64,000 nt of DNA from Actinoplanes xinjiangensis (GTDB lineage Bacteria; Actinomycetota; Actinomycetes; Mycobacteriales; Micromonosporaceae): contig NZ_QGGR01000034.1 in NCBI RefSeq assembly GCF_003148685.1, positions 40,283 to 104,282 of the forward strand. The letters are read 5' to 3'. Made by a program: the position numbers and the translations under genes. Positions 17,031 to 24,818 of this stretch are shown here, in pieces (position 1 is the first letter of the stretch; the number at the start of each line of letters is the position of its first letter). The notes below the pieces were generated by a model. It was not told where the DNA came from, searched no databases, and saw nothing but the letters and a program-made list of their open reading frames with translations.

Positions 17031-17846
17031 GTGGTGGACGAGACGGTGCCGGCGGGGCTGGACACGTCGACGGCGCATCCGGCTCGCCGCTACAACTACT
17101 GGCTGGGCGGCAAGGACAATTTCGCCGCCGACCGGGAATCCGGCGACATGATCGAGCGGGCCCACCCCTCGGTGCGGCTCGCGGCCCGGGAGAATCGCTC
17201 GTTCCTCCAACGGGCGGTGCGTTTCCTGGCCGAGGAGGCACGGGTCGACCAGTTCCTCGACATCGGCACCGGCCTGCCGACGGCCGAGAACACCCACGAG
17301 GTGGTCCAGCGCCGGGTCCCGCACGCCCGGGTGGTCTACGTCGACAACGATCCGATGGTCAGTGTGCACGCCCGCGCGCTGCTCACGAGCAGTCCGGAGG
17401 GGGCCACCCGGTATCTGGAGGCCGATCTGCGTGATCCGCGGGCGATCCTGGGTCACCCGCAGCTCAAGGAGACCCTCGACCTGGACCGGCCGGTGGCGCT
17501 GGTCCTGATCGCGGTGCTGCACTTCATCGCCGACCATGCGCAGGCCCGCGCGGCCGTCCGGGAGTTGCTCGCCGCCCTGCCGTCCGGCAGTTACCTGGCC
17601 GCGTCGAACTTCACCCTCGACTTCAGCGACCCGGAGGCGGCCGCGGTCGCCCGCCAGATGATCGCCCAGGGTCGCTCCGACGCGCACCCGCGCACCCGCG
17701 CCGAGTTCGCCGAGTTCTTCACCGGTCTCGGCCTGATCGGCCCCGGCATCGTCCCGGTCTCGGAGTGGCTCCCGGAAGTTCCGGCCCACCAGCGACCACC
17801 GGCCGATCAGGTCGCGATCTACGGAGCGGTCGGCCGCAAGCCCTGA
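17031..17846 (+). CDS. SAM-dependent methyltransferase, PF04672 (DUF574) type
   Basis: A 271-residue protein of the actinomycete-specific S-adenosylmethionine methyltransferase family. It has the typical N-terminal HPARRYNYWLGGKDNFAADR signature (about residues 14-33), the AdoMet loop FLDIGTGLPTAENTHE (about 80), YVDNDPMV (about 107) and a strand-4 region VLIAVLHFI. The substrate is unknown; these genes are highly multiplied in actinomycetes and often lie near regulators. GTG 17031 (or GTG 17034) is chosen because an AGGGGG run lies six bases upstream and the family begins about there. The frame stays open upstream to 16890 but that part lacks similarity. Confidence 0.88.
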   Translation: MVDETVPAGLDTSTAHPARRYNYWLGGKDNFAADRESGDMIERAHPSVRLAARENRSFLQRAVRFLAEEARVDQFLDIGTGLPTAENTHEVVQRRVPHARVVYVDNDPMVSVHARALLTSSPEGATRYLEADLRDPRAILGHPQLKETLDLDRPVALVLIAVLHFIADHAQARAAVRELLAALPSGSYLAASNFTLDFSDPEAAAVARQMIAQGRSDAHPRTRAEFAEFFTGLGLIGPGIVPVSEWLPEVPAHQRPPADQVAIYGAVGRKP

Positions 17847-17870
17847 CCGGCGGCTTCGAAGATCAGATCC

Positions 17871-18392
17871 TCAAGACCCGTCGAGGGTACGGCCATAGCG
17901 CACCTCCTCCAACGGGAACCCGTGCGACGTGTCCACCTTCGACGCACCGTCCGCAGACCAGCCCGCCGCCTCGTAGAACCGCCGGGCCCGGGCGTTGGTC
18001 GTCAGTACCCACAGCGTCGCCCGCCGGAAGCCGGCCGACGTCAGATGGTCCACGGCCGCCGTCATCAGCTCCCGCCCGGCGCCCGACCCCTGATGGGCCG
18101 GTAGCAGGTAGATCGCGGTGATCTCGCCGGTCACCGCCGGGTCCGCGTCGGGGTCACGGCTCGGCTGGACGGCCACGAACCCGTCCGGGGTGACACCGTC
18201 GCCCCAGATCAGAATGGCGGCGGGTGGCCGCAGGCCGGTCAGCCACCGCCGCCATCCGGGTTCACGCTGGGCCGGATCGAGCGAATCCAGATGGTCCTGC
18301 CGGATCAGCCCGGCGTAGGCCGCCTGCCACGTGCGGACGTGCACCACCGCAAGCGCGGCGGCATCCCCGGGCACCGCATGACGAACCGGCAT
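17871..18392 (-). CDS. GNAT-family N-acetyltransferase
   Basis: A 173-residue acetyltransferase with the GNAT core: N-terminal VRHAVPGDAAALAVVHV, then strand 4 EITAIYLLPAHQGSGAGREL (about residues 97-116). The last contains the Q/R-x-x-G-x-G/A acetyl-CoA loop (HQGSGAG). The C-terminal region is LWVLTTNARARRFYEAAGW. The substrate (small molecule, antibiotic or protein) is not evident. ATG 18392 fits the domain start; an ATG 36 bp upstream is possible but would add 12 residues of no similarity. It is convergent with the methyltransferase (24-bp gap). Confidence 0.87.
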   Translation of the reverse strand: MPVRHAVPGDAAALAVVHVRTWQAAYAGLIRQDHLDSLDPAQREPGWRRWLTGLRPPAAILIWGDGVTPDGFVAVQPSRDPDADPAVTGEITAIYLLPAHQGSGAGRELMTAAVDHLTSAGFRRATLWVLTTNARARRFYEAAGWSADGASKVDTSHGFPLEEVRYGRTLDGS

Positions 18393-18524
18393 CCCGCAAC
18401 GATAGCGGCGCACCGACGGCACGAGCACCGGCCGGCGGATCCGAAGTGGAGGGCCGCCGCCGGTCGCGCGGCCCGGTCACGGACGATCCGGGTCAGCCGG
18501 CCGCGGGGGGCGGAAATGCCGAAA

Positions 18525-18569
18525 GTGACGGTGGTACGGGCTCCGCCTCGTCGCCCGCACCACCGTCAC
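18525..18569. terminator. Hairpin terminator downstream of the Ala/Glu-rich protein gene
   Basis: An 11-bp perfect outer stem (GTGACGGTGGT with its complement) and, one base inside on each side, a 5-bp stem CGGGC/GCCCG around an 11-nt loop. It lies 12 bp past the stop of the minus-strand gene and is followed on that strand by CTTTC. Confidence 0.75.
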
Positions 18570-18581
18570 GTCATCGCAGGG

Positions 18582-19460
18582 TCAGCGGCGCTTGGTGGTC
18601 GCCGGCTGTCCGGCGGCCTCCTCGGCGGCACCCTGCTCGCCCGCGGCGCCCTCCTCGGCGGCACCCTCGTCAGCGGCACCCTCCTCGGCAGCGCCCTCTT
18701 CGGCGGCACCCTGGTCCTCGGCGCCCGCGTCACCGGCACCGGCGGCAGCGGCTACCGCCTTGGCGTCGGCCAGGGCCAGGCAGGACTGCAGAAACGCCTG
18801 CTGGGCGGAGGTGACGGCGACACCCGCAGCGGCGGCCTGGTCGGCGGCACCCTGCTCGGCAGCGCCCTGCTCGCCGGCCGCGCCTTCCTCGGCCGCACCC
18901 TCTTCAGCGGCGCCCTGCTCCTCGGCGGCACCCGCCTCGGCGCCCTTCTTGTCCTTACCCTTCGCGTTCTTGCCGGCGGCTTCCTTCTTCGCGGCCTTCA
19001 GGACCTTGGCGTACTTCTTGGCGAGAGCCCGGTTCTCGGCCTTGGCGGCGGCCGGGTTCTCGGCGGCCTGCTCGGCGGCTTCGGCGGCGTCCTCGGCTCC
19101 GGCCTCACCGGCGGCCGCGGCCGCGTCGGCGGCGAACGTGTCGCACGCCGTTTCGAGGGCGACGGCCGCGTCCCCGGCAGCCTCGCCGGGAGCCTGCTGC
19201 TCGACCGGGGCCAGTTCCTCGCCGTTGCAGATCACGTTGGCGCCGTCGACCTGAAGCTCGGTGCACTGCGAGATGTCGAACTGTTCGCCGTTCACCGAGA
19301 TCACGCCCGCGGCCGCCGCCTCGGGTTTCTTCTCGGTGCTGGCGTTCGCGAACTGGACACCGGCCACGCCGCTGACCACGAGCACTCCGGCGATCACCAC
19401 CGCGCCGATCGTCTTCCGCCGGTTGTCCGGGTTGTCACGTCGGTACGAGCGCGCCCTCAT
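18582..19460 (-). CDS. Exported Ala/Glu/Gly-repeat protein of unknown function
   Basis: A 292-residue protein. It starts with a basic N-terminus (MRARSYRRDNPDNRRK), one hydrophobic segment (about residues 18-38, possibly a membrane anchor) and a short conserved-looking domain (about 50-85) with two Cys (ISQCTELQ, NVICNGEEL). The remainder is dominated by low complexity. It includes a Lys/Ala-rich stretch (about 145-175) and two blocks of EEGAA/EQGAA pentapeptides (about 180-215 and 250-285). Between the blocks is a more normal helix with one Cys (QQAFLQSCLAL). Charge segregation suggests an extended cell-wall or spacer protein. ATG 19460 is chosen for the AGGAGT before it. No function can be assigned. 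Confidence 0.75.
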   Translation of the reverse strand: MRARSYRRDNPDNRRKTIGAVVIAGVLVVSGVAGVQFANASTEKKPEAAAAGVISVNGEQFDISQCTELQVDGANVICNGEELAPVEQQAPGEAAGDAAVALETACDTFAADAAAAAGEAGAEDAAEAAEQAAENPAAAKAENRALAKKYAKVLKAAKKEAAGKNAKGKDKKGAEAGAAEEQGAAEEGAAEEGAAGEQGAAEQGAADQAAAAGVAVTSAQQAFLQSCLALADAKAVAAAAGAGDAGAEDQGAAEEGAAEEGAADEGAAEEGAAGEQGAAEEAAGQPATTKRR

Positions 19461-19809
19461 AATCACTCCTCGTCGTTGAACATCCATGCCGTCGGTTGGG
19501 GGGCCATACGGGCGGCGGCCGCCGAGAGGTTCAACGCCCTCGTCCGAAAGGATCCGTTACGACCCCGGAAAGGAGCATCAAAAGCGCAGCTCACGGTACG
19601 TGCGGGAAGTGCTCGAAAAAATATTCCGGAACCCCACCACGGGGGGATCGATCGATGGTCACGCAGGGTGGGAGTGTGACGGAACCGAGTGTCCACTACG
19701 TACGGTGACAGGTGCCGGACGATCGTTCCCGCGCTACGGTGGAGCGCGACGGAGATCCCGGCCCGGTCTGGGAACCGGTGAGGAGGTGCCCGGCTGTCGT
19801 TGCCCGGGG
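19461..19809. other. Intergenic region without a convincing gene
   Basis: About 350 bp upstream of the repeat-protein gene and downstream of the discoidin-domain gene, both on the minus strand. It must hold the promoter of the former. It is somewhat richer in A/T around 19610-19625 (a run of six A). Open frames here lack ribosome sites and codon bias, and I see no structured RNA. Confidence 0.5.
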
Positions 19810-20685
19810 TCAGCGGACCTCGAGTTCCAGCAGTGAGTATCCGTAGGTGCTGACCCGCTTGACGCCGTACATCCGGACGTGCCGTGCGACGCCCGTTTCG
19901 TTGATCTTCACCGTGCCGCCGGTGCCGGTGGTCGTCGAGTAGACGCGCTTCCAGGTCTTGCCGTCACGGGACGTCTCCACCCGGTAGGCGGTGGCGTAGG
20001 CGTGCTCCCACACCAGGACGATCTCGGAGATCTGCCAGTTCCGGCCCAGGTCGACACGGAACCACTGGGTGTCGGAGAAGCCGCTCGACCAGCGACTCGA
20101 CGGATCGCCGTCGATGGCGTTGGCGGGCTTCCACGGGTCCCCCTCGGAGCCGGATGCACTCGCCGTGCCCTGTAGCGCGAGGTTCGCCCCGGAGGGGTTC
20201 GCCCTACCCGTCACGCCGGGTTTCGCGCTGGGCACGCCGGACGCCGGAACGCTCGCCGACGGTGTGACCGGTGCGGAGGACGCGACGCCGGTGATCGGCG
20301 GGATCGCCGGTGGCGACGCTGACGGGGCGGCAGTCTCCGGCTCCGCTGTGGACTCCATGGGGACGGGCGCGGCTGCCGCGGCGGGGGGCCGCTCCCGGGT
20401 GCGGTGGACGGCGGCCAGGGCGATCGGTACCGCGAGCAGCAGCACGGCCCCGGCGACGATCCAGGCCCGGCGGCGTGCGGTGGGGCGCTTCGGGCGTACC
20501 GCCTCGGGTGGCGAAACGGGCCGGGCGGGAGCCGGCGGACCGGCCGGACCACCGCCCTGGCCGGGAGGCGGCGCGGCACGCGGAATCTGTGGCATGCGGG
20601 TGAGCCGCAGGCTGTCCGCCCGTGAGGGCCGGCGCCGCTCCCCGGTCGCCGGATCCAGCGGCTGCCCGCCGTCACGCCCGTCCAC
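19810..20685 (-). CDS. Membrane-anchored F5/8 type C (discoidin/CBM32) domain protein
   Basis: A 291-residue protein. The N-terminus is cytoplasmic and Pro-rich (about 1-75), followed by one transmembrane helix (about residues 77-97) and a Pro/Ala/Ser linker (about 100-160). The C-terminal discoidin domain (about 160-291) is recognisable from NLALQGTASASGSEG, NAIDGDPSSRWSSG, WFRVDLG and a closing LLELEVR. Such domains bind carbohydrate or other ligands outside the cell. GTG 20685 is selected because GGGAGGAAT sits seven bases upstream. An upstream ATG at 20706 and a longer frame to 20871 are less supported. The ligand is unknown. Confidence 0.8.
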   Translation of the reverse strand: MDGRDGGQPLDPATGERRRPSRADSLRLTRMPQIPRAAPPPGQGGGPAGPPAPARPVSPPEAVRPKRPTARRRAWIVAGAVLLLAVPIALAAVHRTRERPPAAAAAPVPMESTAEPETAAPSASPPAIPPITGVASSAPVTPSASVPASGVPSAKPGVTGRANPSGANLALQGTASASGSEGDPWKPANAIDGDPSSRWSSGFSDTQWFRVDLGRNWQISEIVLVWEHAYATAYRVETSRDGKTWKRVYSTTTGTGGTVKINETGVARHVRMYGVKRVSTYGYSLLELEVR

Positions 20686-21038
20686 GCGGATTCCTCCCGC
20701 TCGCATGCCGGCGGCCCCGCGGCCGCCGCGCAGTATCTTGGCGCAGAATCGGCGCCGGGCGATGCGATCGAGACTGTCGTGAAGTGGCGGCAGGGCGTGG
20801 TGCAGGGCGTCAACGTCGGGAAAGTGAGAGCGATCACATTCGCGTGTCGCGGCGGCATTGCCGCAGGTCACCGAGGGTTTTTGTACGGCTACCTTCCAGT
20901 GCGGCCAGGATGCCGGCGGAGAGCGGGACGGGCACCCTGAGCCGGCGGTGATCGCGCGGCAAGGGGTGCCCGTCTCGGAACTTGATCACCTACCCGATCG
21001 GTCTCCTCCTCGTGGGCAGGTGCGCGGAACGACTTGAA
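20686..21038. other. Intergenic region, presumed promoter of the discoidin-domain gene
   Basis: About 350 bp with no convincing gene on either strand. Frames that cross it lack start signals. It should contain the promoter for the minus-strand discoidin protein and the 3' untranslated end of the secreted protein that stops at 21039. I see no strong hairpin terminator. Confidence 0.45.
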
Positions 21039-21896
21039 TCAATGCACGGTGGAAACGCCGGACGTCGTGACGAGCTTGCGCACGGCGGCCCGGGTGATCT
21101 TCTTGAGTTCGCGGTCCTTCGGGTCGTTCGCGCCGACCAGGCCCACGGTCAGGGCGACATCGCGGTAGGCGACCTGCGCGAACGTCACCCGCGCCGAGAT
21201 GTCGATGCCGAAGAACCGGGCGTCCAGGGTCACGATCCCGGTGATCGACTCGTCGCCGAGCTGCGGATTCCAGGCCAGCGGCTGCGTCATGATCTTGGCG
21301 CCCTCGACCTCGATCAGCGGGCAGTCCTCCAGGACCTCCTGAACATGGTCGACCAGCTGCAGGGCCTCGTCCTCGCCGACCGCGGACAGCGCCTCGACGA
21401 TGACGGCGCCGGTCTTCTCGTGCGTGAAGGCGACTCCGGCCGTCGGCGGGACGTCGTCGAAGTCGGGCTCGGTCACCGGCGGCGGGGGCGGGCTGGCCTT
21501 GACCGGCTCCGGCGCGGACGGGCCCGGTACGTCCGCGGGCGGGACGGTGGGAACCGGCTCATCCGTCGGGATCGCCGGACCGGTGGCGGTCAGCGCCGAG
21601 ACGTCGTCGGCGGCCTCGCAGGGATTGCCGCTCAGCTCCTCCGAGGTGAGCATCGCTGCCAGGATCTCGGCGAAGCCCTCCTCGTCCTGCTTGATGTACC
21701 CGGCAGGCACATCCTTCCCGGTGATGAGCGCCTTCTCCAGCTGTTCCTGCCGGTCCGGCGGCTCGGGCACACCCGCGATCACCGGAGCCACGGCGCTCGC
21801 CGGAGCGGGCAGGCCGGCGATCGAGGACAGGCCGAGTCCCGCGGAAACGGCGAGGACGGCAGGGAACTTGAATGTTCTATGTGTTATGAGAGCCAT
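21039..21896 (-). CDS. Secreted protein of unknown function
   Basis: A 285-residue exported protein. The Sec signal is TFKFPAVLAVSAGLGLSS followed by a cleavage region around PAPASAVAP (about residues 8-36). The first conserved part (about 45-100) contains GYIKQDEEGFAEIL and a Cys. Then comes a Pro-rich linker (about 105-145). The C-terminal domain (about 150-285) has one Cys (LEDCPLIEVEG), two beta strands and a basic end. The fold recalls sensor-type domains of actinobacterial lipoproteins, but I cannot name the family. The ATG lacks a strong ribosome site. It lies 27 bp downstream of the Ddn-like gene on the same strand and might be co-transcribed with it. Confidence 0.78.
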   Translation of the reverse strand: MALITHRTFKFPAVLAVSAGLGLSSIAGLPAPASAVAPVIAGVPEPPDRQEQLEKALITGKDVPAGYIKQDEEGFAEILAAMLTSEELSGNPCEAADDVSALTATGPAIPTDEPVPTVPPADVPGPSAPEPVKASPPPPPVTEPDFDDVPPTAGVAFTHEKTGAVIVEALSAVGEDEALQLVDHVQEVLEDCPLIEVEGAKIMTQPLAWNPQLGDESITGIVTLDARFFGIDISARVTFAQVAYRDVALTVGLVGANDPKDRELKKITRAAVRKLVTTSGVSTVH

Positions 21897-21923
21897 TCTT
21901 ACAGGCTAGATATCATTTGTACG

Positions 21924-22376
21924 TTAGGACGTAATAGTGACGATTTCGAAGACGGCCACCCGGTCGGCAGCGGCCTCGAACTCGTCCGCACCGCCGGTGG
22001 CGACCAGCCCGATCCGCACGAAGAACGGCACTCCGTGGGGCACCTCGGCGGGAAACGCCCGCATCACGGCACGCCGCGTTCCCCCGTCGGTGATCTCGGT
22101 GAGCCGGACGTGCTCCCGCCGGCGCCCGGAGGCGAGATCACCCCGTCCCGCCGCGCGCACGTTCCTGGCCCAGTCCCCGTCGGGGAGCCCGGCCACCAGG
22201 TAGCGGCGGCCCTCGACGATCAGCGGGGAGACCGGCGTGGGACGGGGCGTGCCGGAGCGCCGGCCCGGAACGGTGAGCACGTGGACGGTGCCCAGTCGCA
22301 ACCCGAGCCGACTGAGGACCCGGACCACCCGGTTGACGGCGGGCAGCCAGCGGGGCAATCGCAGCGCAGTGGCCAT
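21924..22376 (-). CDS. Nitroreductase/F420H2-dependent oxidoreductase (Ddn-like)
   Basis: A 150-residue deazaflavin-dependent oxidoreductase family protein (PF04075). The split-barrel signature includes VHVLTVPGRRSGTPRPTPVSPL (about residues 32-53, read in parts), a GRRYLVAGLPDGDWARNVRAAG stretch that contacts F420, and a C-terminal strand VAVFEIVTI. Relatives reduce quinones or nitro compounds with F420H2, so F420 must be made elsewhere in the genome. ATG 22376 is chosen for AAAGGA nine bases upstream and the family start. The gene is divergent from a MarR regulator, with two similar inverted repeats in and beside the 58-bp gap. Confidence 0.86.
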   Translation of the reverse strand: MATALRLPRWLPAVNRVVRVLSRLGLRLGTVHVLTVPGRRSGTPRPTPVSPLIVEGRRYLVAGLPDGDWARNVRAAGRGDLASGRRREHVRLTEITDGGTRRAVMRAFPAEVPHGVPFFVRIGLVATGGADEFEAAADRVAVFEIVTITS

Positions 22377-22388
22377 CACGGCAATCCT

Positions 22389-22401
22389 TTCGATGATCGA
22401 A
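22389..22401. promoter_or_regulatory. Operator candidate, box 1 (TTCGA-N3-TCGAA)
   Basis: An inverted repeat TTCGATGATCGAA in the gap between the Ddn-like gene and the divergent MarR gene. A second box of the same form lies 41 bp away, about four helical turns, on the same face of the helix. Binding by the adjacent MarR protein is inferred from position. Confidence 0.6.
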
Positions 22402-22429
22402 GCATTATGTCCACGGTACGGTATATTCC

Positions 22430-22442
22430 TTCGAGTGTCGAA
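22430..22442. promoter_or_regulatory. Operator candidate, box 2 (TTCGA-N3-TCGAA) over the marR start codon
   Basis: An inverted repeat TTCGAGTGTCGAA whose central three bases are the proposed GTG start of the MarR gene. It has the same half-sites and spacing as box 1. Repressor bound here would block its own gene. Confidence 0.55.
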
Positions 22443-22950
22443 ACAATCCGTGTTCGGCCGACGTGCCGTCCGGCCGTCCGGCGAGCAGACTCCCCTGGCA
22501 GCCGCCGCCGACGCCGCCGCGGCCTTCGGGTCGGCCACCGACGAGGTCGACGAGGCGGTCGCCGAGGTACTCGCCGTCAACCGCACCGACCTGCGGATCC
22601 TCGGGCTGGTCGACGCGGCCGGGACGATGACCGCGGGTGCTGTGGCCGAAGCCGCCCGGCTCAGCCCGGCAGCCACCACGGCGGCCATCCAGCGGCTGGT
22701 CGCAGCCGGTCACCTGCGCCGCGACACCGATCCGGACGACCGTCGCCGTGCCGTCGTCACCGTCACCCCGGAGACCGCCGAGGTGATCGACCGGCTCTAC
22801 GGTCCGATCGGCGAGGCCGGGCACCGGCTGCTCACCCGATACACCACCGAGGAGTTGCGCCTGGTCACCGGTTTTCTCGAGCGGGGCCGGGCGATGCAGA
22901 TCGCGCAGGCGGCCCGGATCAGAAACACTGCCCGGGACCCCGGCGTGTGA
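22435..22950 (+). CDS. MarR-family transcriptional regulator
   Basis: A 171-residue winged-helix regulator. The DNA-binding domain includes MTAGAVAEAARLSPAATTAAIQRLVAAGHLRR (read in parts; about residues 65-98) and the wing DTDPDDRRRAVVTVT (about 99-113), typical of MarR. The GTG start at 22435 sits inside an inverted repeat; an in-frame ATG at 22395 is the alternative. It is divergent from the Ddn-like oxidoreductase and most likely represses it and itself until a small-molecule ligand binds. The last codons and the stop lie within a 54-bp direct tandem duplication. Confidence 0.85.
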   Translation: MSKQSVFGRRAVRPSGEQTPLAAAADAAAAFGSATDEVDEAVAEVLAVNRTDLRILGLVDAAGTMTAGAVAEAARLSPAATTAAIQRLVAAGHLRRDTDPDDRRRAVVTVTPETAEVIDRLYGPIGEAGHRLLTRYTTEELRLVTGFLERGRAMQIAQAARIRNTARDPGV

Positions 22951-23026
22951 CCGTCGGCCGGCACGTGGTGCGTCAGAAACACTGCCCGGGAACCCGGCGT
23001 GTGACCGTCGGCCGGCACGTGGTGCG
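22919..23026. repeat. Two tandem 54-bp repeats spanning the marR stop codon
   Basis: Two head-to-tail copies (22919-22972 and 22973-23026) differ at one position (GGGACCCC against GGGAACCC). The first contains the final codons and stop of marR, so the second is a copy of the gene's 3' end placed after it. The convergent amidohydrolase ends 40 bp beyond. Confidence 0.9.
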
Positions 23027-23065
23027 GTCGAAGTCGGGCGCCGGCATCCACCGGGCGGCGGGCCA

Positions 23066-24664
23066 CTACGCCCGGTGGGCGATCCGGCCGTCGACGACGG
23101 TGAGGGCGATCGGGGACTCGGCGAACTCGTCCGGGTCGGCGGCCAGCGGATCGAGACCGAAGACCGTCAGGTCGGCGCGGTGACCGGGCACGAGACGGCC
23201 GGACCGGCCGGCCTGTCCCGCCGCCGCGGCCGCCTCGCTGGTGTAGCCCTCCAGGGCCATCCGGGCGGTGAGGGCCTGCTCCGGCAGCACCGCCTCGACA
23301 CCCGGCTCCCCCGCCGGCCGGCGCAGGCGGGCCGCGGCCAGGATCGCGCGCGGGTCGAACGGCGCGATCGGCCAGTCCGAGCCGAGCGCCAGACGGGCCC
23401 CCTGATCGCGCAGGTCACGGGCCCGGAACGCGCGGTCGGCACGGCGTTTGCCGAGCCGGGTCGACCAGTTGTCGCTGTGGTCGGCCCGGATGTAACCGGT
23501 GCAGTGGGTGGGCTGCATGCCGGCCGTCACGTTCAGCGCGGCGAACCGCCCGATCAGCTCCGACGGCATCGTCTCCAGATGTTCCACCCGGTGCGGAACC
23601 GGGGTGGCGGGCACCTCCGCGTAGGTGTCGAGCACGTACCGGATCCCGGCGTCGCCGATGGCGTGCGTGACCAGCGGGACACCGTGCCCGGCCAGGAACG
23701 CCGCGGCGGACCTGTAGTCGCGCGGGTCCGGCCAGAAGCAGGCGGTCGATTCACCGTGCGTGTCCGGCTCGTCGAGCCAGGCGGTGCCGCCGTCGATCGT
23801 CCCGTCGATCATGAACTTGGCGCCCTCCACCCGCCAGCGCCGGCCGGCGAGACGCTGCTGGGCGAGCACCGCGTCCAGGCCGTCCCGGCCGGTTCCGGGC
23901 ATCACGAACGGCGCGAACCGCCAGCGGACCGGCAACTCCCCCTCGTCCTCCAGGGCCCGGAACAGGTCGAGGGAATCCGCTTCGAAATCCATCGCGTTCG
24001 CCGCGGTCAGCCCGCACGCCGCCATCCGCCGCAGCAGATCGGTCAGGCGGGCCCGGCGCTCGGCCGGGGCGTCGTCCGGCAGCAGGGTGCGGACCAGATC
24101 GAGGGCCTCCGGTTCGAGCAGGTGCCCGGTCGGCGTACCGCCGGCGTCGCAGACCACACTCGCGCCGGACATGAACGTCCGCGGCCCGTCGACACCGGCC
24201 ATCGCCAGGGCCCTCGGGCTGACCAGCGCCGCATGCGCGTCGAAGAGCAGCAGGAACACCGGGACGTCCGGGCCGACCGCCTCGACCAGCGGCGCATGGG
24301 TGATCGGGGCACCCGCGAAGGCGTTCGGATCGAGACCCCAGCCCTCCAGCCAACCGCCCGGCGCCACGTCCGCGGAGCGCAGGGCAGCCTTCAGCCCCTC
24401 GACGGTACGGACGGACGACAGATCCACACCACGGGTGAGGCCGATCCCCATCACCGGGTGGAAGTGCCCGTCCACCAGGCCCGGGGTGATCGTGGCGTCC
24501 CCCAGGTCGAGCACCTCGGTGTGCGGGCCGCGCCAGTCCCGGGCGTCGGCCCGATCGCCGAGCGCGGTGATCACGCCGCCGGCCGTCGCGACAGCGGTCG
24601 GGGCCCGGTCACCGGACAGAGTGTGGATCCGGTCGGCCATCAGAATCAGGTCGGCGGCGCTCAC
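23066..24664 (-). CDS. Amidohydrolase family protein (YtcJ-like)
   Basis: A 532-residue metal-dependent hydrolase of the amidohydrolase-3 family. The N-terminal composite domain is followed by the metal motif VDGHFHP (about residue 68). A second His lies in VTHAIGDAGI, another in VEHLE, and the metal Asp in LALGSDWPIAPFDP (about 437), with the C-terminal LVPGHRADLTVF typical of YtcJ-like enzymes. These hydrolyse N-formyl, amide or related bonds; the substrate is unknown. GTG 24664 is chosen because GGAGGAGG lies seven bases upstream. It has no signal peptide. The gene is divergent from the large SCO7613-type membrane protein. Confidence 0.87.
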   Translation of the reverse strand: MSAADLILMADRIHTLSGDRAPTAVATAGGVITALGDRADARDWRGPHTEVLDLGDATITPGLVDGHFHPVMGIGLTRGVDLSSVRTVEGLKAALRSADVAPGGWLEGWGLDPNAFAGAPITHAPLVEAVGPDVPVFLLLFDAHAALVSPRALAMAGVDGPRTFMSGASVVCDAGGTPTGHLLEPEALDLVRTLLPDDAPAERRARLTDLLRRMAACGLTAANAMDFEADSLDLFRALEDEGELPVRWRFAPFVMPGTGRDGLDAVLAQQRLAGRRWRVEGAKFMIDGTIDGGTAWLDEPDTHGESTACFWPDPRDYRSAAAFLAGHGVPLVTHAIGDAGIRYVLDTYAEVPATPVPHRVEHLETMPSELIGRFAALNVTAGMQPTHCTGYIRADHSDNWSTRLGKRRADRAFRARDLRDQGARLALGSDWPIAPFDPRAILAAARLRRPAGEPGVEAVLPEQALTARMALEGYTSEAAAAAGQAGRSGRLVPGHRADLTVFGLDPLAADPDEFAESPIALTVVDGRIAHRA

Positions 24665-24707
24665 GCGTGGGCCTCCTCCGTGCGGCGGGTCTCGTCCTCT
24701 ACTACCG

Positions 24708-24738
24708 GCGCGGGCGGAACCGGGTTCACCGCCCGCGC
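24708..24738. promoter_or_regulatory. Inverted repeat in the divergent promoter region
   Basis: A 10-bp perfect stem, GCGCGGGCGG with its complement at 24729-24738, separated by 11 bp, in the 154-bp gap between two divergent genes. It may be an operator or an RNA hairpin in the 5' leader of one of them; nothing in the sequence decides which. Confidence 0.45.
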
Positions 24739-24818
24739 TCACCGCGGAGGAATGTCCCGCCCGGGCTTGCGTCGATGCGCCAAGCTGTCCTTCCCAGCTC
24801 ACCTCTCCCGGGACGGCC

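Noticed and set aside
23760..24818. The upstream extension of the SCO7613-type reading frame
   Set aside because: It lies antisense to the amidohydrolase and lacks similarity; the zinc ribbon marks the true start at 24819.
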